Both the position numbers and the translations under genes were made by a program. The notes below the pieces were generated by a model. That model was given only the letters and a program-made list of their open reading frames with translations, had not been told where the DNA came from and did no database searches. Below, piece by piece: positions 1 to 9,770 of a stretch of 51,069 bases of DNA (position 1 is the stretch's first letter; each line of letters opens with the position of its first letter). The stretch comes from an uncultured Bacilli bacterium (GTDB lineage: Bacteria; Bacillota_I; Bacilli_A; RFN20; CAG-288): contig CALVYN010000004.1 of assembly GCA_944372245.1 (NCBI GenBank), positions 1-51,069 of the forward strand. Direction: 5' to 3'.

Positions 1-2676
1 AGCACTGGTGGCGGCCAGGGCGGCTCCAGCGGTTCCGGCGGCGGAACCGCTGAGAAGGCCAATGGCGCTTTCAACTATCTGGCTAAGAGCTACGACGAGC
101 GCGCTGAGATCCTGGGTGCTCTCGAGAGCTATGCGATCACCAACCACCTGACTGGTATCCCCATGTTCGACGATGGCGGCGAGGGCATCTACAGCCAGCG
201 TCTCATCTTCCCCACCGAGAACTACGTCAACGGTTACGGCTGGGGTATGCTGCGCGAGGGTAAGATCAATCCCAACGGCGTGATGCTCCCCGACGGCACC
301 ACCCTCGTGGACACCGATGATCCTTCTCGCAGGTACTATGACTACCTGCACTACATGCAGGATGAGAACCCCGTCACCATCAACGGCGCGGACTCTCAGG
401 ATACTGTCGGTTCCAACTATGACAGCTATGCGCACGTCGGTCTGTTTGGCACCAGGCTGAAGACCGATGCCAACGGCGACTACCTCGAGGAGTACGAGTG
501 GTACCCCGTCCTGGCCAAGACCTTCCCCAAGCCTGAGAAAGGCATCATCGAGGGTGGCGACGGCGAGCAGACTCTGGCTTCCACCTATCGCTTCTACGTC
601 AAGACCGGTGCGGATGGCGTCAAGTATTCCACCCTGTCCACCGATCGTGAGATCAGCCCCTTCAACGGCCGCGATGTCCAGGCTGAGGACTACGAGTTCG
701 CCATGCGCATGCTGCTCTCGGGCGACATCAACTACTACCGTGCCTCCCAGTACATCGACACCACCCCTCTGGTCGGCGCAGCCAACTACTTCAACGTCTC
801 GCAGCAGTACGGCTGGTACTCCAAGGAAGCCGATGCGGCCTGGGAGGGTGTGGGCTATCACGTCGGCCACGACCAGCAGGGCGACTACGTCGAGGTGACC
901 TATCAGGTCCCCACCAACGAGTTCTACGCCATGTACCAGATCACCTCCTTAACCACCCCTGTCCCCCAGGAGTTCTTCGAGACCGTCTGCCACTTCGACG
1001 CGGCGCACCCCGAGACCGCCAACTACCTGGCCTACGGCAACGTTGACGGCAACCGAACCCCCGTGGACACCTACCTGTCCATCGGCCCTTACACCATTGA
1101 GACCTGGCAGACCGGTAACGGCATCTTCACCTTCAAGCAGAACCCTGACTGGTGGGAGGTCAAGGAGGGTGCCTATCAGATCAAGGGCATCAAGTACACG
1201 ACCGACCGCAAAATAAAGGACGATCCCAATGCGGTCATCACCGCCTTCTTCAAAGGCCGGACCGATTCGGCTTCCGTCACCGCCAACTTCTACGATCAGT
1301 GCCACAATGCTCAGAACGAGAGTCTGGTCAAGCAGACTCCCGGTTCCACCACCTTCAAGTGGAATGTGAACTCCTGCGACGATGCGATGTGGGAACAGCT
1401 CTTCGGCCCCAACGGCACCATCGTCCAGACCCCCGAGAGCGGCAAGTGGGAGCTCAAGCCTGCGATGTCCAACGATGACTTCCTCAACGGTCTGTTCGTC
1501 GCGACCGACCGCGATGCCATCGCCGACCAGACCCACTCCAACGCTGCCTACGAGTACTTCACCGACGAGTACCTGATCGATCCCGAGAACGGTGGCGTCT
1601 ACAACGAGACCGAGGCTCACAAAGCCGCTGTCGCTGCCTACTACCCCGAGACCAACGGCTACAACCGCGCCGCGGCTGAGACCCTGTTCACCAGGGCTAT
1701 CCACACCTTCATCGAGTCCGGTGCCTACCAGGCGGATTCCACCATCAGGATCTCCGCGATCCAGATGCTGCAGTCCGAGCTCGACACCTGGGGCAGCCTG
1801 TGGGAGTCCAGCGTCGAGAGCATCTTCAACAGCGCGGCCGACGCTGCCGGCTATCCCGACATGACTCTGGACATCGTCCAGGAGGCTGTCGCCAACCAGA
1901 TGGACGTCTACGACAAGCACCTGAATGTCGGTCAGTTCGACCTGTGCATGGGCGCCATCTCCGGTTCGACCCTCGATCCTCTGGGCTTCATGGAGTGCCT
2001 CAAGTCCGACAACTCCTCCGGCTTCACCCTGAGCTGGGGTACCGACACCTCTCTGGATGATGGCACCCTGCAGTACGACGGCAAGTCCTGGTCCTACGAT
2101 GCGCTCTGGAGTGCGGCCAACGAGGGTGCCCTCGTCAGCAACGGCGAGATGGCTGAGCCCTACCTCTACCTCGAGAGCACCGCGAAGAAGACCGTCATCA
2201 ATACCGATGGCGAGCAGCATGTCGCCCTGCAGCTGTCCTTCGAGGTCAACGCTGACCTCTGCGCGGCGGCTGGCATCGACCTGACTGTCGATCCCGAGAC
2301 CGGCGTGCCCGCCGGCATCGCTGGCGTGAGCGTGACCGCCTCCTACTACGACGCCGACTCCACCCTGATGGTCGACGGCCAGCTCTACAGCTCCTTCAAG
2401 TTCACCAGCAGCGCTGACCAGATCACCTACGATGAGGCGACCAAGACCCTGACTGTCTACATCGACCTCAACCTGGCTACCGACCCCAAGACCGTCACCA
2501 CCGACGACGCTGAGCAGACAGCCTACCTGGAGAAGTTCATCGATGTCTTCTCCGGCGGCGAGGGCTCCAACCCCGTCTCCTTCAGCGTCTCCTTCTCCTC
2601 CAACATGGAGATCAACGGCGTCCCCTCGACCGGCGACAGCGTCACCATCTTCTCCTCCTCGATCGCGAACGCTTAA
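1..2676 (+). CDS. oppA: Oligopeptide ABC transporter substrate-binding protein, 5' truncated by the window edge
   Basis: The frame is open from base 1 with no start codon, so the N-terminus (presumably a lipoprotein signal) lies upstream. 891 residues are visible. The first 16 visible residues are almost entirely Gly/Ser/Thr, a linker of the kind found between a lipidated Cys and the folded binding domain. The rest resembles the SBP_bac_5 peptide-binding family: long, rich in Tyr/Asp/Asn, with a typical FVATDRDAIAD-like stretch in the middle. It would capture extracellular peptides and deliver them to the OppBC pore. This fits its position just before oppBCDF. It is long for the family (usually about 550-650 residues) and has a beta-rich C-terminal part after about residue 700. 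Two terminator-like hairpins separate it from oppB, which would let the binding protein be made in excess over the permease. Family assignment rests on overall resemblance and context. Confidence 0.85.
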   Translation, partial: STGGGQGGSSGSGGGTAEKANGAFNYLAKSYDERAEILGALESYAITNHLTGIPMFDDGGEGIYSQRLIFPTENYVNGYGWGMLREGKINPNGVMLPDGTTLVDTDDPSRRYYDYLHYMQDENPVTINGADSQDTVGSNYDSYAHVGLFGTRLKTDANGDYLEEYEWYPVLAKTFPKPEKGIIEGGDGEQTLASTYRFYVKTGADGVKYSTLSTDREISPFNGRDVQAEDYEFAMRMLLSGDINYYRASQYIDTTPLVGAANYFNVSQQYGWYSKEADAAWEGVGYHVGHDQQGDYVEVTYQVPTNEFYAMYQITSLTTPVPQEFFETVCHFDAAHPETANYLAYGNVDGNRTPVDTYLSIGPYTIETWQTGNGIFTFKQNPDWWEVKEGAYQIKGIKYTTDRKIKDDPNAVITAFFKGRTDSASVTANFYDQCHNAQNESLVKQTPGSTTFKWNVNSCDDAMWEQLFGPNGTIVQTPESGKWELKPAMSNDDFLNGLFVATDRDAIADQTHSNAAYEYFTDEYLIDPENGGVYNETEAHKAAVAAYYPETNGYNRAAAETLFTRAIHTFIESGAYQADSTIRISAIQMLQSELDTWGSLWESSVESIFNSAADAAGYPDMTLDIVQEAVANQMDVYDKHLNVGQFDLCMGAISGSTLDPLGFMECLKSDNSSGFTLSWGTDTSLDDGTLQYDGKSWSYDALWSAANEGALVSNGEMAEPYLYLESTAKKTVINTDGEQHVALQLSFEVNADLCAAAGIDLTVDPETGVPAGIAGVSVTASYYDADSTLMVDGQLYSSFKFTSSADQITYDEATKTLTVYIDLNLATDPKTVTTDDAEQTAYLEKFIDVFSGGEGSNPVSFSVSFSSNMEINGVPSTGDSVTIFSSSIANA

Positions 2677-2691
2677 AAAAGCTGTTTCAGC

Positions 2692-2729
2692 AAGGAAAAA
2701 AGAGGGTGATATACACCCTCTTTTTCCTT
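2692..2729 (+). terminator. Hairpin with U-tract between oppA and oppB
   Basis: AGAGGGTG (2701-2708) pairs with CACCCTCT (2714-2721) around a 5-base loop. The flanking A-rich and T-rich arms extend the stem. It begins 15 bases after the oppA stop and ends in TTTTTCCTT. It probably works as a partial terminator, because oppB-F follow in the same direction with no obvious strong promoter. Confidence 0.75.
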
Positions 2730-2752
2730 GATTTATATTAAAATTCATTATT

Positions 2753-2772
2753 GTGCACCTCTGCACTTTTTT
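2753..2772 (+). terminator. Second small hairpin plus T-run before oppB
   Basis: GTGCA (2753-2757) pairs with TGCAC (2762-2766) over a 4-base loop, followed directly by six T residues. The stem is only 5 bp, so on its own it is weak. It may strengthen the first hairpin. Confidence 0.4.
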
Positions 2773-2804
2773 CGAGACGACCTTAGAGATACGAGGCAGA
2801 ACAA

Positions 2805-3848
2805 ATGGGAAAACTAAAGTATGTTCTCGAGAGACTTCTGCTGGCGTTCATTACTGGTTTCATCATCCTCACCATCACCTTCATCCTCGTCAAGCTCCTG
2901 CCCGAGGCGAAACCGGCCGGTGACGTCGGCGCACAGCTCTCCTACTACAACAACCAGGTCCGACTTGGCTACTACACCTCCAGCCCCTTCTTCATGGCTG
3001 ATCTCGGCGATCCCACCTGGACTTACACCGCCGATGACGGCACGATGATGTACTTCTACAAGCTGCCGATCATGACCCAGTATGGCAACTGGCTCAGGAA
3101 CGTGTTTACCAAGTGGGATTGGGGAACCTCAAGCAGCATCGACCGAAACCGTGATGTCTTCATCATGATCGGCGAAAGATTGCCCCCCACCATCGTCGTC
3201 AACGTCATCACCTTCGCCCTCGCGGTGCCTCTGGGTATCGCTCTGGGCATCTGGTCCGCCCTCAAGCGGAACAAGCCCACCGATCGGGTCATCTCCGTCC
3301 TGGTCATGGTCTTCATCTCCATCCCCTCCTTCGTCTTCATCTCGCTGCTGATCATCATCTTCGGCTACACGCTCAACTGGCTGCCAGTCCGCTGGCCGGC
3401 GACCACCGCCACCCTGGGAACCAGGGCGGCCGGTCTGGTCATCCCCGTCCTAGCGGGCGCCTTCGGTTCGATCTGCGGCTATGAGCGTCTGGTCAGAGGC
3501 GAGCTGATCGAGGCCCTCTCCTCCGACTACCTGCTCCTGGCCCGCACCAAGGGTCTGACCAAGGGTCAGTCCGTCGTGCGCCACGCCCTGCGCAACGCCA
3601 TGGTCCCCATCCTCCCCTCCATCCTCGCGCAGATCGTCGGTATCCTCGGCGGCTCGGCCATCCTCGAGCAGATCTACTCCATCCCCGGTATCGGACAGCT
3701 GTTCATCCTTTCAATCAAGACGATGGATATCAACGTCATGCTGGCGGATATGACCGTCTTCACGATGATCGGCCTGCTGGCTGGCATCGTCCTCGACCTG
3801 TCCTACGGTTTCCTCGACCCCCGCATCAGGATGGGAGAAAGGAAGTGA
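2805..3848 (+). CDS. oppB: Oligopeptide ABC transporter permease OppB
   Basis: 347 residues. First of the two membrane subunits of the peptide importer. A short cytoplasmic N-terminus leads into a first membrane helix (about residues 9-32). An extracellular loop of about 100 residues follows, then the binding-protein-dependent transport domain with five more hydrophobic helices. The EAA coupling loop that contacts the ATPases is visible near residues 245-270 (LLARTKGLTKGQSVVRHALR). The loop between helices 1 and 2 holds aromatic and Tyr-rich segments and is of ordinary size for OppB. Start chosen at the ATG that opens MGKLKYVLER, the classical OppB N-terminus. A GAGG lies about 10 bases upstream. 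Six bases separate its stop from oppC, so the genes are cotranscribed. Confidence 0.93.
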   Translation: MGKLKYVLERLLLAFITGFIILTITFILVKLLPEAKPAGDVGAQLSYYNNQVRLGYYTSSPFFMADLGDPTWTYTADDGTMMYFYKLPIMTQYGNWLRNVFTKWDWGTSSSIDRNRDVFIMIGERLPPTIVVNVITFALAVPLGIALGIWSALKRNKPTDRVISVLVMVFISIPSFVFISLLIIIFGYTLNWLPVRWPATTATLGTRAAGLVIPVLAGAFGSICGYERLVRGELIEALSSDYLLLARTKGLTKGQSVVRHALRNAMVPILPSILAQIVGILGGSAILEQIYSIPGIGQLFILSIKTMDINVMLADMTVFTMIGLLAGIVLDLSYGFLDPRIRMGERK

Positions 3849-3854
3849 TCGCGC

Positions 3855-5870
3855 ATGGAAAATAACGAGTTCTCCTTCGCGCCGCAGACCCCTGCGGTCG
3901 CGGCCGACGGCTTCACCTCCGAGGACTTCAAGTTTGTCCAGCTCGACAAGAGCATCCACGACCAGAGGTTCCAGGGCCGCTCCACCACCTACCTCAGGGA
4001 TATCGTTCGCCGCTTCGTCAAGAACAAGACCTCGGTCTTTGGCTTCTGCCTGTTCGGCCTGTTGATCCTCCTGGCGATCGGCTTTGCCCTGTTCCTGCCC
4101 GGTAACGCCGACAAGACCTCCCCCACCCCCGCTGAGAAGCAGCTGCCGCCCAAGCTCTTTGCGGCCGGCACCGGCTTCTGGGATGGCACCCGCAAGTACG
4201 AGGAGTACCTGTTCGACACCGAGACCGGCCAGCCGGTCCTGGGCAGCCTCGAGCAGGACGCCATCCTCCAGGACACCCTGGTGACCTACGCGGGCACCTA
4301 CGACTCCGAGACCCCCTACGGCCATGGCGGCTACGTCGTCATCGACCCCTCGGCCCAGCTGCGCAGCCCCGTCCTCGAGATGTCGCTGGCGGATGACGGC
4401 AGCGCCTACCAGGGCGAGTACAGCCTGACCTTCGACCACCTCACCTACGGCCTGGACACCTCCTACACCTCCACTCCCACCTACGCCATCTGGTTCCAGG
4501 GCATCGACAACTCCGGCGCCACCATGAGCAACGTCCAGCTGGTCAGCGGCCTGACAATCGACACCAGCCTGGAGCAGACTACCGTCGACCTGAGCGCCTA
4601 TGTCGACGCTATCCAGGCCAACGCCTCTGGCGAGCTGCCCGCGCGCGGCCGCTTCATCGTTCAGGCTGCCGATGCCCCCATCTTCTTCGAGGGCATCAGC
4701 CTGAGCTCCAGCGAGGTCGACTGGAGCGGGACGGGCATCGACGATGCCTCCGACGATCTGATGATCACCCGCTACAACGAGACCTCCGACACCGGCGACG
4801 ACATCGAGGGCTACGAGAACTGGTGGACCCGCTCCTCCTCGCAGTCCGTCCACGGCTACCGTGTCCCCGTCACCTACTGCGACTTCACCTACGACCCCTA
4901 CGAGGAGGTCTACGGCATCTCCACCGTCAGCATGACCCCCGGCACCCTCAACGATCTCAAGACCCGCGGCGCCATCGACTACCAGCTCGATGAGGATGGC
5001 GTCATCATCATCGACTCCCTGGTCGAGCTGAGCGAAGAGAACTATCTGATCATCGGCGACAGCGAGTACCCCATGGAGCTGAAGATCTCCTCCGGTATCG
5101 CCGGCACCACCTGGACCCTCGAGGCCTACCAGATCACCTACAAGAATCCGACCTTCGGCTATACCTCGATGCCAATCCACATCTTCGGTACCGACGTCAA
5201 CGGACTGGACATGCTCAAACTCGTCTCCATCGGTATGCTCTACTCCCTGTTGATCGGTATCGCCGTCTCCGCCATCTGCTTCCTCATCGGTCTGGCCTGG
5301 GGTTCCTTCTCCGGCTATCAGGGCGGTCTGGTCGACCTGGGCATGGAGCGCGTGGTCGACGTCCTCTCCTACATCCCCGGCATGGTCGTCATCACCCTGT
5401 TCATCCTCAACTGGGGCCACACCTTCTGGGTCTTCATGCTGGCGATGTGCGTGACCGGATGGATCTCGACCTCGGCCCTGACGCGCACTCAGTTCTACCG
5501 CTTCAAGCGGCGCGAATACGTCCTCGCCTCGCGGTCGCTGGGCGCTTCCGACGGGCGCTTGATCTACCGCCACATCCTGCCCAACGGCCTGGGAACCATC
5601 ATCACCTCCTCGGTTCTGATGATCCCCTCGGTCATCTACTCCGAGGCCTCTCTGGCCTATCTGGGTCTGGGTCTGCAGGACATCACCTCGCTGGGCACCA
5701 TCATCCAGAACAACCAGAGCACCATCACCACCGCGGGCGGCAACCCCGACCTGACCTACCTGATCATCTTCCCCTCGGTGGTCCTCGCTCTGCTATTGAT
5801 CTGCTTCGAGCTGTTCGGCCAGGGTCTGCGCGATGCGGTCAACCCCAACACCAAGGGTATGGACGACTAG
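3855..5870 (+). CDS. oppC: Oligopeptide ABC transporter permease OppC with a large extracellular insertion
   Basis: 671 residues, about twice the usual 300-350 for OppC. Residues 1-60 are cytoplasmic and 60-82 form helix 1. A normal OppC would then run in about 30 residues from the LPP motif (98-100) to the FGTD..G.D motif, here at about residue 444. Instead about 340 residues are inserted, rich in Tyr, Thr, Asp and beta-prone, with no obvious repeats. By topology this domain faces the outside. The C-terminal part (about 450-671) is a standard transport domain with five helices and an EAA loop (YVLASRSLGASDGRLIYRH). The insert could dock OppA or bind a surface ligand; that is inference. Cotranscribed with oppB (6-base gap) and oppD (17-base gap). 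Confidence 0.92.
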   Translation: MENNEFSFAPQTPAVAADGFTSEDFKFVQLDKSIHDQRFQGRSTTYLRDIVRRFVKNKTSVFGFCLFGLLILLAIGFALFLPGNADKTSPTPAEKQLPPKLFAAGTGFWDGTRKYEEYLFDTETGQPVLGSLEQDAILQDTLVTYAGTYDSETPYGHGGYVVIDPSAQLRSPVLEMSLADDGSAYQGEYSLTFDHLTYGLDTSYTSTPTYAIWFQGIDNSGATMSNVQLVSGLTIDTSLEQTTVDLSAYVDAIQANASGELPARGRFIVQAADAPIFFEGISLSSSEVDWSGTGIDDASDDLMITRYNETSDTGDDIEGYENWWTRSSSQSVHGYRVPVTYCDFTYDPYEEVYGISTVSMTPGTLNDLKTRGAIDYQLDEDGVIIIDSLVELSEENYLIIGDSEYPMELKISSGIAGTTWTLEAYQITYKNPTFGYTSMPIHIFGTDVNGLDMLKLVSIGMLYSLLIGIAVSAICFLIGLAWGSFSGYQGGLVDLGMERVVDVLSYIPGMVVITLFILNWGHTFWVFMLAMCVTGWISTSALTRTQFYRFKRREYVLASRSLGASDGRLIYRHILPNGLGTIITSSVLMIPSVIYSEASLAYLGLGLQDITSLGTIIQNNQSTITTAGGNPDLTYLIIFPSVVLALLLICFELFGQGLRDAVNPNTKGMDD

Positions 5871-5887
5871 GAAAGGAGGTCTGAAGT

Positions 5888-7765
5888 ATGAGTGAAGAGA
5901 AGCAGCAGACCTCCGGTGAGGTCATCCTCTCCGTCAGGGATCTGACCATCGACTTCCGCTCCGACGAGGGCTTCACCCAGGCGGTGCGCGGCGTCTCCTT
6001 CGACCTGAAGAAGGGCGAGACGCTGTGCATCGTCGGCGAGTCCGGCTCGGGCAAATCCGTCTCCTGCAAGACCATCATGGGCATCCTGCCCGGCTCGGCC
6101 ATCATCCGCAAGGGTTCGGTCATGTACCGCGGCGAGGATCTGACCAAGATCTCCGAGGAGGAGTTCCATCGCATCCGCGGCAACCTCATCGGCATGATCT
6201 TCCAGGATCCCCTCTCCGCCCTCGACCCCATCGTCAGGATCGGCAAGCAGATCACCGAGTCGATGATGGTCAACGCCAACCGCCTGAAGATCAGGCGCGA
6301 CAACCTGACCCTCAGGGAGCTTTCCCACTACAACTCCATCGTCTCCGAGGTCAAGAAGGCCAAGGCAGCCATCAAGGTCCTCAAGGCTGACAGGGCCGAG
6401 ATCAAGAAGTTCAAGGAGACCTCGGCGGTCAACATCGACTACAGGGTCGACGACCTCCACGCCGCTAACGCCGAGCGCCTCGCCCTCCACCCCGAGGAGA
6501 AGGAGGCTCTGGAGCGCCAGGAGCGCGAGCTCCGGGCCCAGCTGAGCGCTGAGCGCCAGGCTGAGATCGAGAAGCGCCTGGCCTCCCTCAAGGAGCGCAA
6601 GGCCCAGGCCAAGGCCAACTACCGCCAGGTCAAGAAGGCCTCCAAGGCCCCCAAACGCGAGGCCGCCAAGGCCCTGCGCGCGGCCCGGAAGCGGGCCAAT
6701 GCCGAGATACGCACCTTCAAGCGCGACTCCATCGCCGAGTACAAGCACCAGCGCGACCTGATCGAGTCCCGCTACCCCAAGGAGGAGATCGAGGCTGAAT
6801 ACAGGAAGGCCAAGAAGGCCTTCGAGGCCGAGGCCCGCCGTATCGAGAGCGAGCGCAAGGTCGAGCTGGCCAAGATCTCCGCTAAGCGCGCCCTTAGAAA
6901 CAGCGGTCTAGCCGCCGAGCGCAAGGAGGTCAACATCGCCTTCGACCAGAAGCGCAAGGAGGCCTACGAGCGCCTGCTCAAGGCCGCGGAGGACCGCCAC
7001 AACGAGCGCCAGGCCAAGCTGGATGAGAACTTCTTCCACAACTACTGCGAGAAGATCCGCTACACCCGCCGCTACGCCAAGGCCCGCGCCATCGAGGTCA
7101 TGACCGAGGTCGGCATCCCCCAGGCCGAGAAGCGCTTCCGCCAGTACCCCTTCGAGTTCTCCGGCGGCATGCGCCAGCGCATCGTCATCGCCATCGCCCT
7201 GACCGCCAACCCCGAGATCCTCATCTGCGACGAGCCCACCACCGCGCTCGACGTCACCATCCAGGCCCAGATCCTCGAGCTGATCAACCGCCTGAAGAAG
7301 GAGCGCAACATGTCGGTCATCTTCATCACCCACGACATGGGTGTCGTGGCCGAGATGGCTGACCGCATCTGCGTCATGTACGCGGGTAAGATCGTCGAGT
7401 TCGGCACTGCTTACGACATCTTCTACAACCCCAAGCACCCCTACACCTGGGCGCTGCTCTCCTCCATCCCCGACCTCGACTCCAAGGAGAAGCTGGAGGC
7501 CATCCCCGGCACCCCTCCCAACATGAACTTCCCGCCCGAGGGCGACGCCTTCGCGCTGCGCTCCAAGTACGCCATGGCCATCGACTTCAAGCAGATGCCT
7601 CCCTTCTTCAAGGTCTCCAAGACCCACTATGCCGCCACCTGGCTGCTCGATCCTCGCGCCCCCAAGGCCGAGATGCCTAGGATCGTCTCGCGCAGGATCG
7701 AGATCTCACTCAATAAGGCAGGAGTAACGTATGAGCAACTTGAAAGACAGGAAGAATCTGATTGA
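5888..7765 (+). CDS. oppD: Oligopeptide ABC transporter ATPase OppD with a long charged insertion
   Basis: 625 residues against about 330-360 in typical OppD. Walker A GESGSGKS is at 50-57 and the Q-loop FQDPLSALDP at about 105-114. The signature FSGGMRQR is near 423, followed by Walker B (ILICDEPTTALD), the H-loop (ITHDMG) and the OppD/F C-terminal HPYTWALLSSIP motif. Between Q-loop and signature the helical domain is interrupted by roughly 260 residues (about 130-395) rich in Lys, Arg, Glu and Ala. The pattern suggests long helices or a coiled coil. All catalytic motifs are intact, so it should hydrolyse ATP with OppF. The start is fixed by a near-perfect Shine-Dalgarno AAAGGAGGT at 5872-5880, seven bases before the ATG. 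The 3' end overlaps oppF by 35 bases. Confidence 0.93.
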   Translation: MSEEKQQTSGEVILSVRDLTIDFRSDEGFTQAVRGVSFDLKKGETLCIVGESGSGKSVSCKTIMGILPGSAIIRKGSVMYRGEDLTKISEEEFHRIRGNLIGMIFQDPLSALDPIVRIGKQITESMMVNANRLKIRRDNLTLRELSHYNSIVSEVKKAKAAIKVLKADRAEIKKFKETSAVNIDYRVDDLHAANAERLALHPEEKEALERQERELRAQLSAERQAEIEKRLASLKERKAQAKANYRQVKKASKAPKREAAKALRAARKRANAEIRTFKRDSIAEYKHQRDLIESRYPKEEIEAEYRKAKKAFEAEARRIESERKVELAKISAKRALRNSGLAAERKEVNIAFDQKRKEAYERLLKAAEDRHNERQAKLDENFFHNYCEKIRYTRRYAKARAIEVMTEVGIPQAEKRFRQYPFEFSGGMRQRIVIAIALTANPEILICDEPTTALDVTIQAQILELINRLKKERNMSVIFITHDMGVVAEMADRICVMYAGKIVEFGTAYDIFYNPKHPYTWALLSSIPDLDSKEKLEAIPGTPPNMNFPPEGDAFALRSKYAMAIDFKQMPPFFKVSKTHYAATWLLDPRAPKAEMPRIVSRRIEISLNKAGVTYEQLERQEESD

Positions 7766-9719
7766 TCAGGTGGGGGTGACCGCCCCCCTGTCGGTGCTCT
7801 CCTGCCGGGAGATCACCGAGCGCAACGCTGCGCGGGTCCGCCGCGCCAGCGTGCGGGTCGTCCACCTGGCCGAGGTCGATGCGCTGATCAAGGCCTCGCT
7901 CAAGGACCGCCAGCCTCGGGTTGAGAAACACGAGGCTGCCAGTGAGACCTCTGTAGCTTCCAATCCTGTGGCTACCTCCGAGGTTGCCCCTGAGGTCAAG
8001 GTCGAGGTCAAGGCTGAGACCGTCGAGGAGGCGCCTGCGGCTCAGGCTGAAGCGCCTGTGGCCGAGGCGGCTTCCGCGGCTGTGACCGAGACTGAGACTA
8101 AGACTGCGCCTGCAGCTGAGTCGGCGCCGGCTGCGCCCGCGGTTATCACCGCCGCGATGCGCCGCCCCGCCTACTGGTATCAGGGTGCGCTCCAGGCCTG
8201 GGATGAGGTCTGCAGCCAGATGAGGGCGAGCGACATCGAACCCGCCTACTGGTTCCACCACGCCCAGCAGGTCAACGCCCACGGCCGCGCCTACAAGTCT
8301 CTGGCTCAGGAGCATCGCGAGATGCCCGAGTGGGAGAAGCAGAAGCTGTCCCGCACTACCTTCGATCAGAAGCTGATCGACGACGATGTGATCCTCTCCG
8401 TCCGCCACCTCAAGAAGTTCTTCACCCTCGGCTCCGGCCTCAGCAAGGACAAGCTCAAGGCCGTCCACGACGTCTCCTTCGACGTCCACAAGGGTGAGGT
8501 CTTCGGTCTGGTCGGCGAGTCCGGCTGCGGCAAGACCACGACCGGACGCACCCTGATCAGGCTCCACGCCCCCACCTCCGGCTCGGTCTACTTCATGGGC
8601 TACAGGATCGCCGCCGGCGACCGCTGGAACCAGAAGGAGATCAAGTGGAAGCGCAAGCGCGGGCGCGCCATGATCAAGAAGCTCAAGCGCGACCGCCGCG
8701 CCGAGCTGACCGAGGCCAAGGCCGATGCTGCCAAGCGCGGCAGCATCCCCGAGATCAAGAGCCTGTACAGCCAGCACATCGCTGAGTCCCGGGCCCAGAT
8801 CAAGGCGACCATCGCCGAGCAGAAGGCCAAGATCAAGCAGATCCACTACGATGAGAGGCACGTCGACAAGCACCTGCTGACCAAGATGCAGATGATCTTC
8901 CAGGACCCCATCGACTCCCTCGACCCCCGCATGACCGTCCAGGACATCATCGCTGAAGGTCTGAAGATCCAGCACTACGGCCGCCGCATGACCGAGCGCC
9001 TGGAGCGCGAGCGCGACGACAACATCGCCAGGCTGAAGGCTTCCAACCTGCCCGCCAGCATGAAGGCTGACAAGGAAGCGTTCATCTGCGAGGACTATCG
9101 CCGCCGCATCGCCAAGGTCCAGGACTACAAGGGCCTGGTGGCCGACGTCCTGGCCAAGGTCGGCCTCATCCCCGAGTACGCCTCCCGCTATCCCCACGAG
9201 TTCTCCGGCGGTCAGCGCCAGCGTATCGGCATCGCCCGCGCCCTGGTCATGAACCCCGAGCTGATCGTGGCCGACGAGCCCATCTCCGCGCTGGATGTCT
9301 CCATCCGCGCCCAGATCATCAACCTGCTCAACGACCTCAGGGACGAGATGGGTCTGACCATCGTCTTCATCGCCCACGACCTCTCCGTCGTCAAGTACTT
9401 CTGCGAGCGCATCGCGGTCATGTACTTCGGCAACCTGGTCGAGCTGGCCACCTCCGACGAGCTGTTCAAGCACCCGCTCCACCCCTACACCAAGTCGCTC
9501 CTCTCCGCCATCCCCAAGCCCGATCCCCTCTCCGAGAAGACCCGTGTCCGCATCAAGTACAACCCTGCTGAGGACCACGACTACTCCCGCCAGGAGCCCA
9601 CGCTCCAGGAGATCGAGCCCGGTCACTTCGTCCTGGCTAACGACGCCGAGATGGAGAAGTACCGCAAGGAGATCGAGGAGGACGACCGCCTCGAGACTGA
9701 GAAGCAGCTCTCCGAGTAG
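7731..9719 (+). CDS. oppF: Oligopeptide ABC transporter ATPase OppF with an N-terminal extension and insertions
   Basis: 662 residues against about 310-330 usually. The first roughly 210 residues precede the ATPase core. They include an Ala/Glu/Val/Pro/Thr low-complexity stretch (about 80-145) that looks unstructured, then a Trp-rich segment (about 148-200). The ATPase has Walker A GESGCGKT at 262-269, Q-loop [11 protein letters not shown] near 388, signature FSGGQRQR near 490, Walker [14 protein letters not shown]-loop IAHDLS and the C-terminal [15 protein letters not shown] motif. A basic helical insertion (about 295-380) lies between Walker A and the Q-loop, and a second shorter one (about 405-455) before the signature. 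Start ATG follows AGGAG and lies inside the end of oppD, implying translational coupling. Last gene of the operon; a clear terminator follows. Confidence 0.92.
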   Translation: MSNLKDRKNLIDQVGVTAPLSVLSCREITERNAARVRRASVRVVHLAEVDALIKASLKDRQPRVEKHEAASETSVASNPVATSEVAPEVKVEVKAETVEEAPAAQAEAPVAEAASAAVTETETKTAPAAESAPAAPAVITAAMRRPAYWYQGALQAWDEVCSQMRASDIEPAYWFHHAQQVNAHGRAYKSLAQEHREMPEWEKQKLSRTTFDQKLIDDDVILSVRHLKKFFTLGSGLSKDKLKAVHDVSFDVHKGEVFGLVGESGCGKTTTGRTLIRLHAPTSGSVYFMGYRIAAGDRWNQKEIKWKRKRGRAMIKKLKRDRRAELTEAKADAAKRGSIPEIKSLYSQHIAESRAQIKATIAEQKAKIKQIHYDERHVDKHLLTKMQMIFQDPIDSLDPRMTVQDIIAEGLKIQHYGRRMTERLERERDDNIARLKASNLPASMKADKEAFICEDYRRRIAKVQDYKGLVADVLAKVGLIPEYASRYPHEFSGGQRQRIGIARALVMNPELIVADEPISALDVSIRAQIINLLNDLRDEMGLTIVFIAHDLSVVKYFCERIAVMYFGNLVELATSDELFKHPLHPYTKSLLSAIPKPDPLSEKTRVRIKYNPAEDHDYSRQEPTLQEIEPGHFVLANDAEMEKYRKEIEEDDRLETEKQLSE

Positions 9720-9740
9720 CTCCCTTCAAAACTGAGATAG

Positions 9741-9770
9741 ACAGACCTCGAAAGAGGTCTGTTTTCGTTT
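9741..9770 (+). terminator. Terminator of the opp operon
   Basis: ACAGACCTC (9741-9749) pairs perfectly with GAGGTCTGT (9754-9762) around a GAAA loop, followed by TTTTCGTTT. It lies 21 bases after the oppF stop. Confidence 0.9.

Noticed and set aside
949-2766. Long open frame on the minus strand opposite oppA
   Set aside because: GC-rich coding on the plus strand leaves few stops opposite; the translation is Gly/Val/Asp-rich with no family features. Similar long shadows opposite oppC, the lipoproteins, ppdK and dnaB were left out for the same reason.
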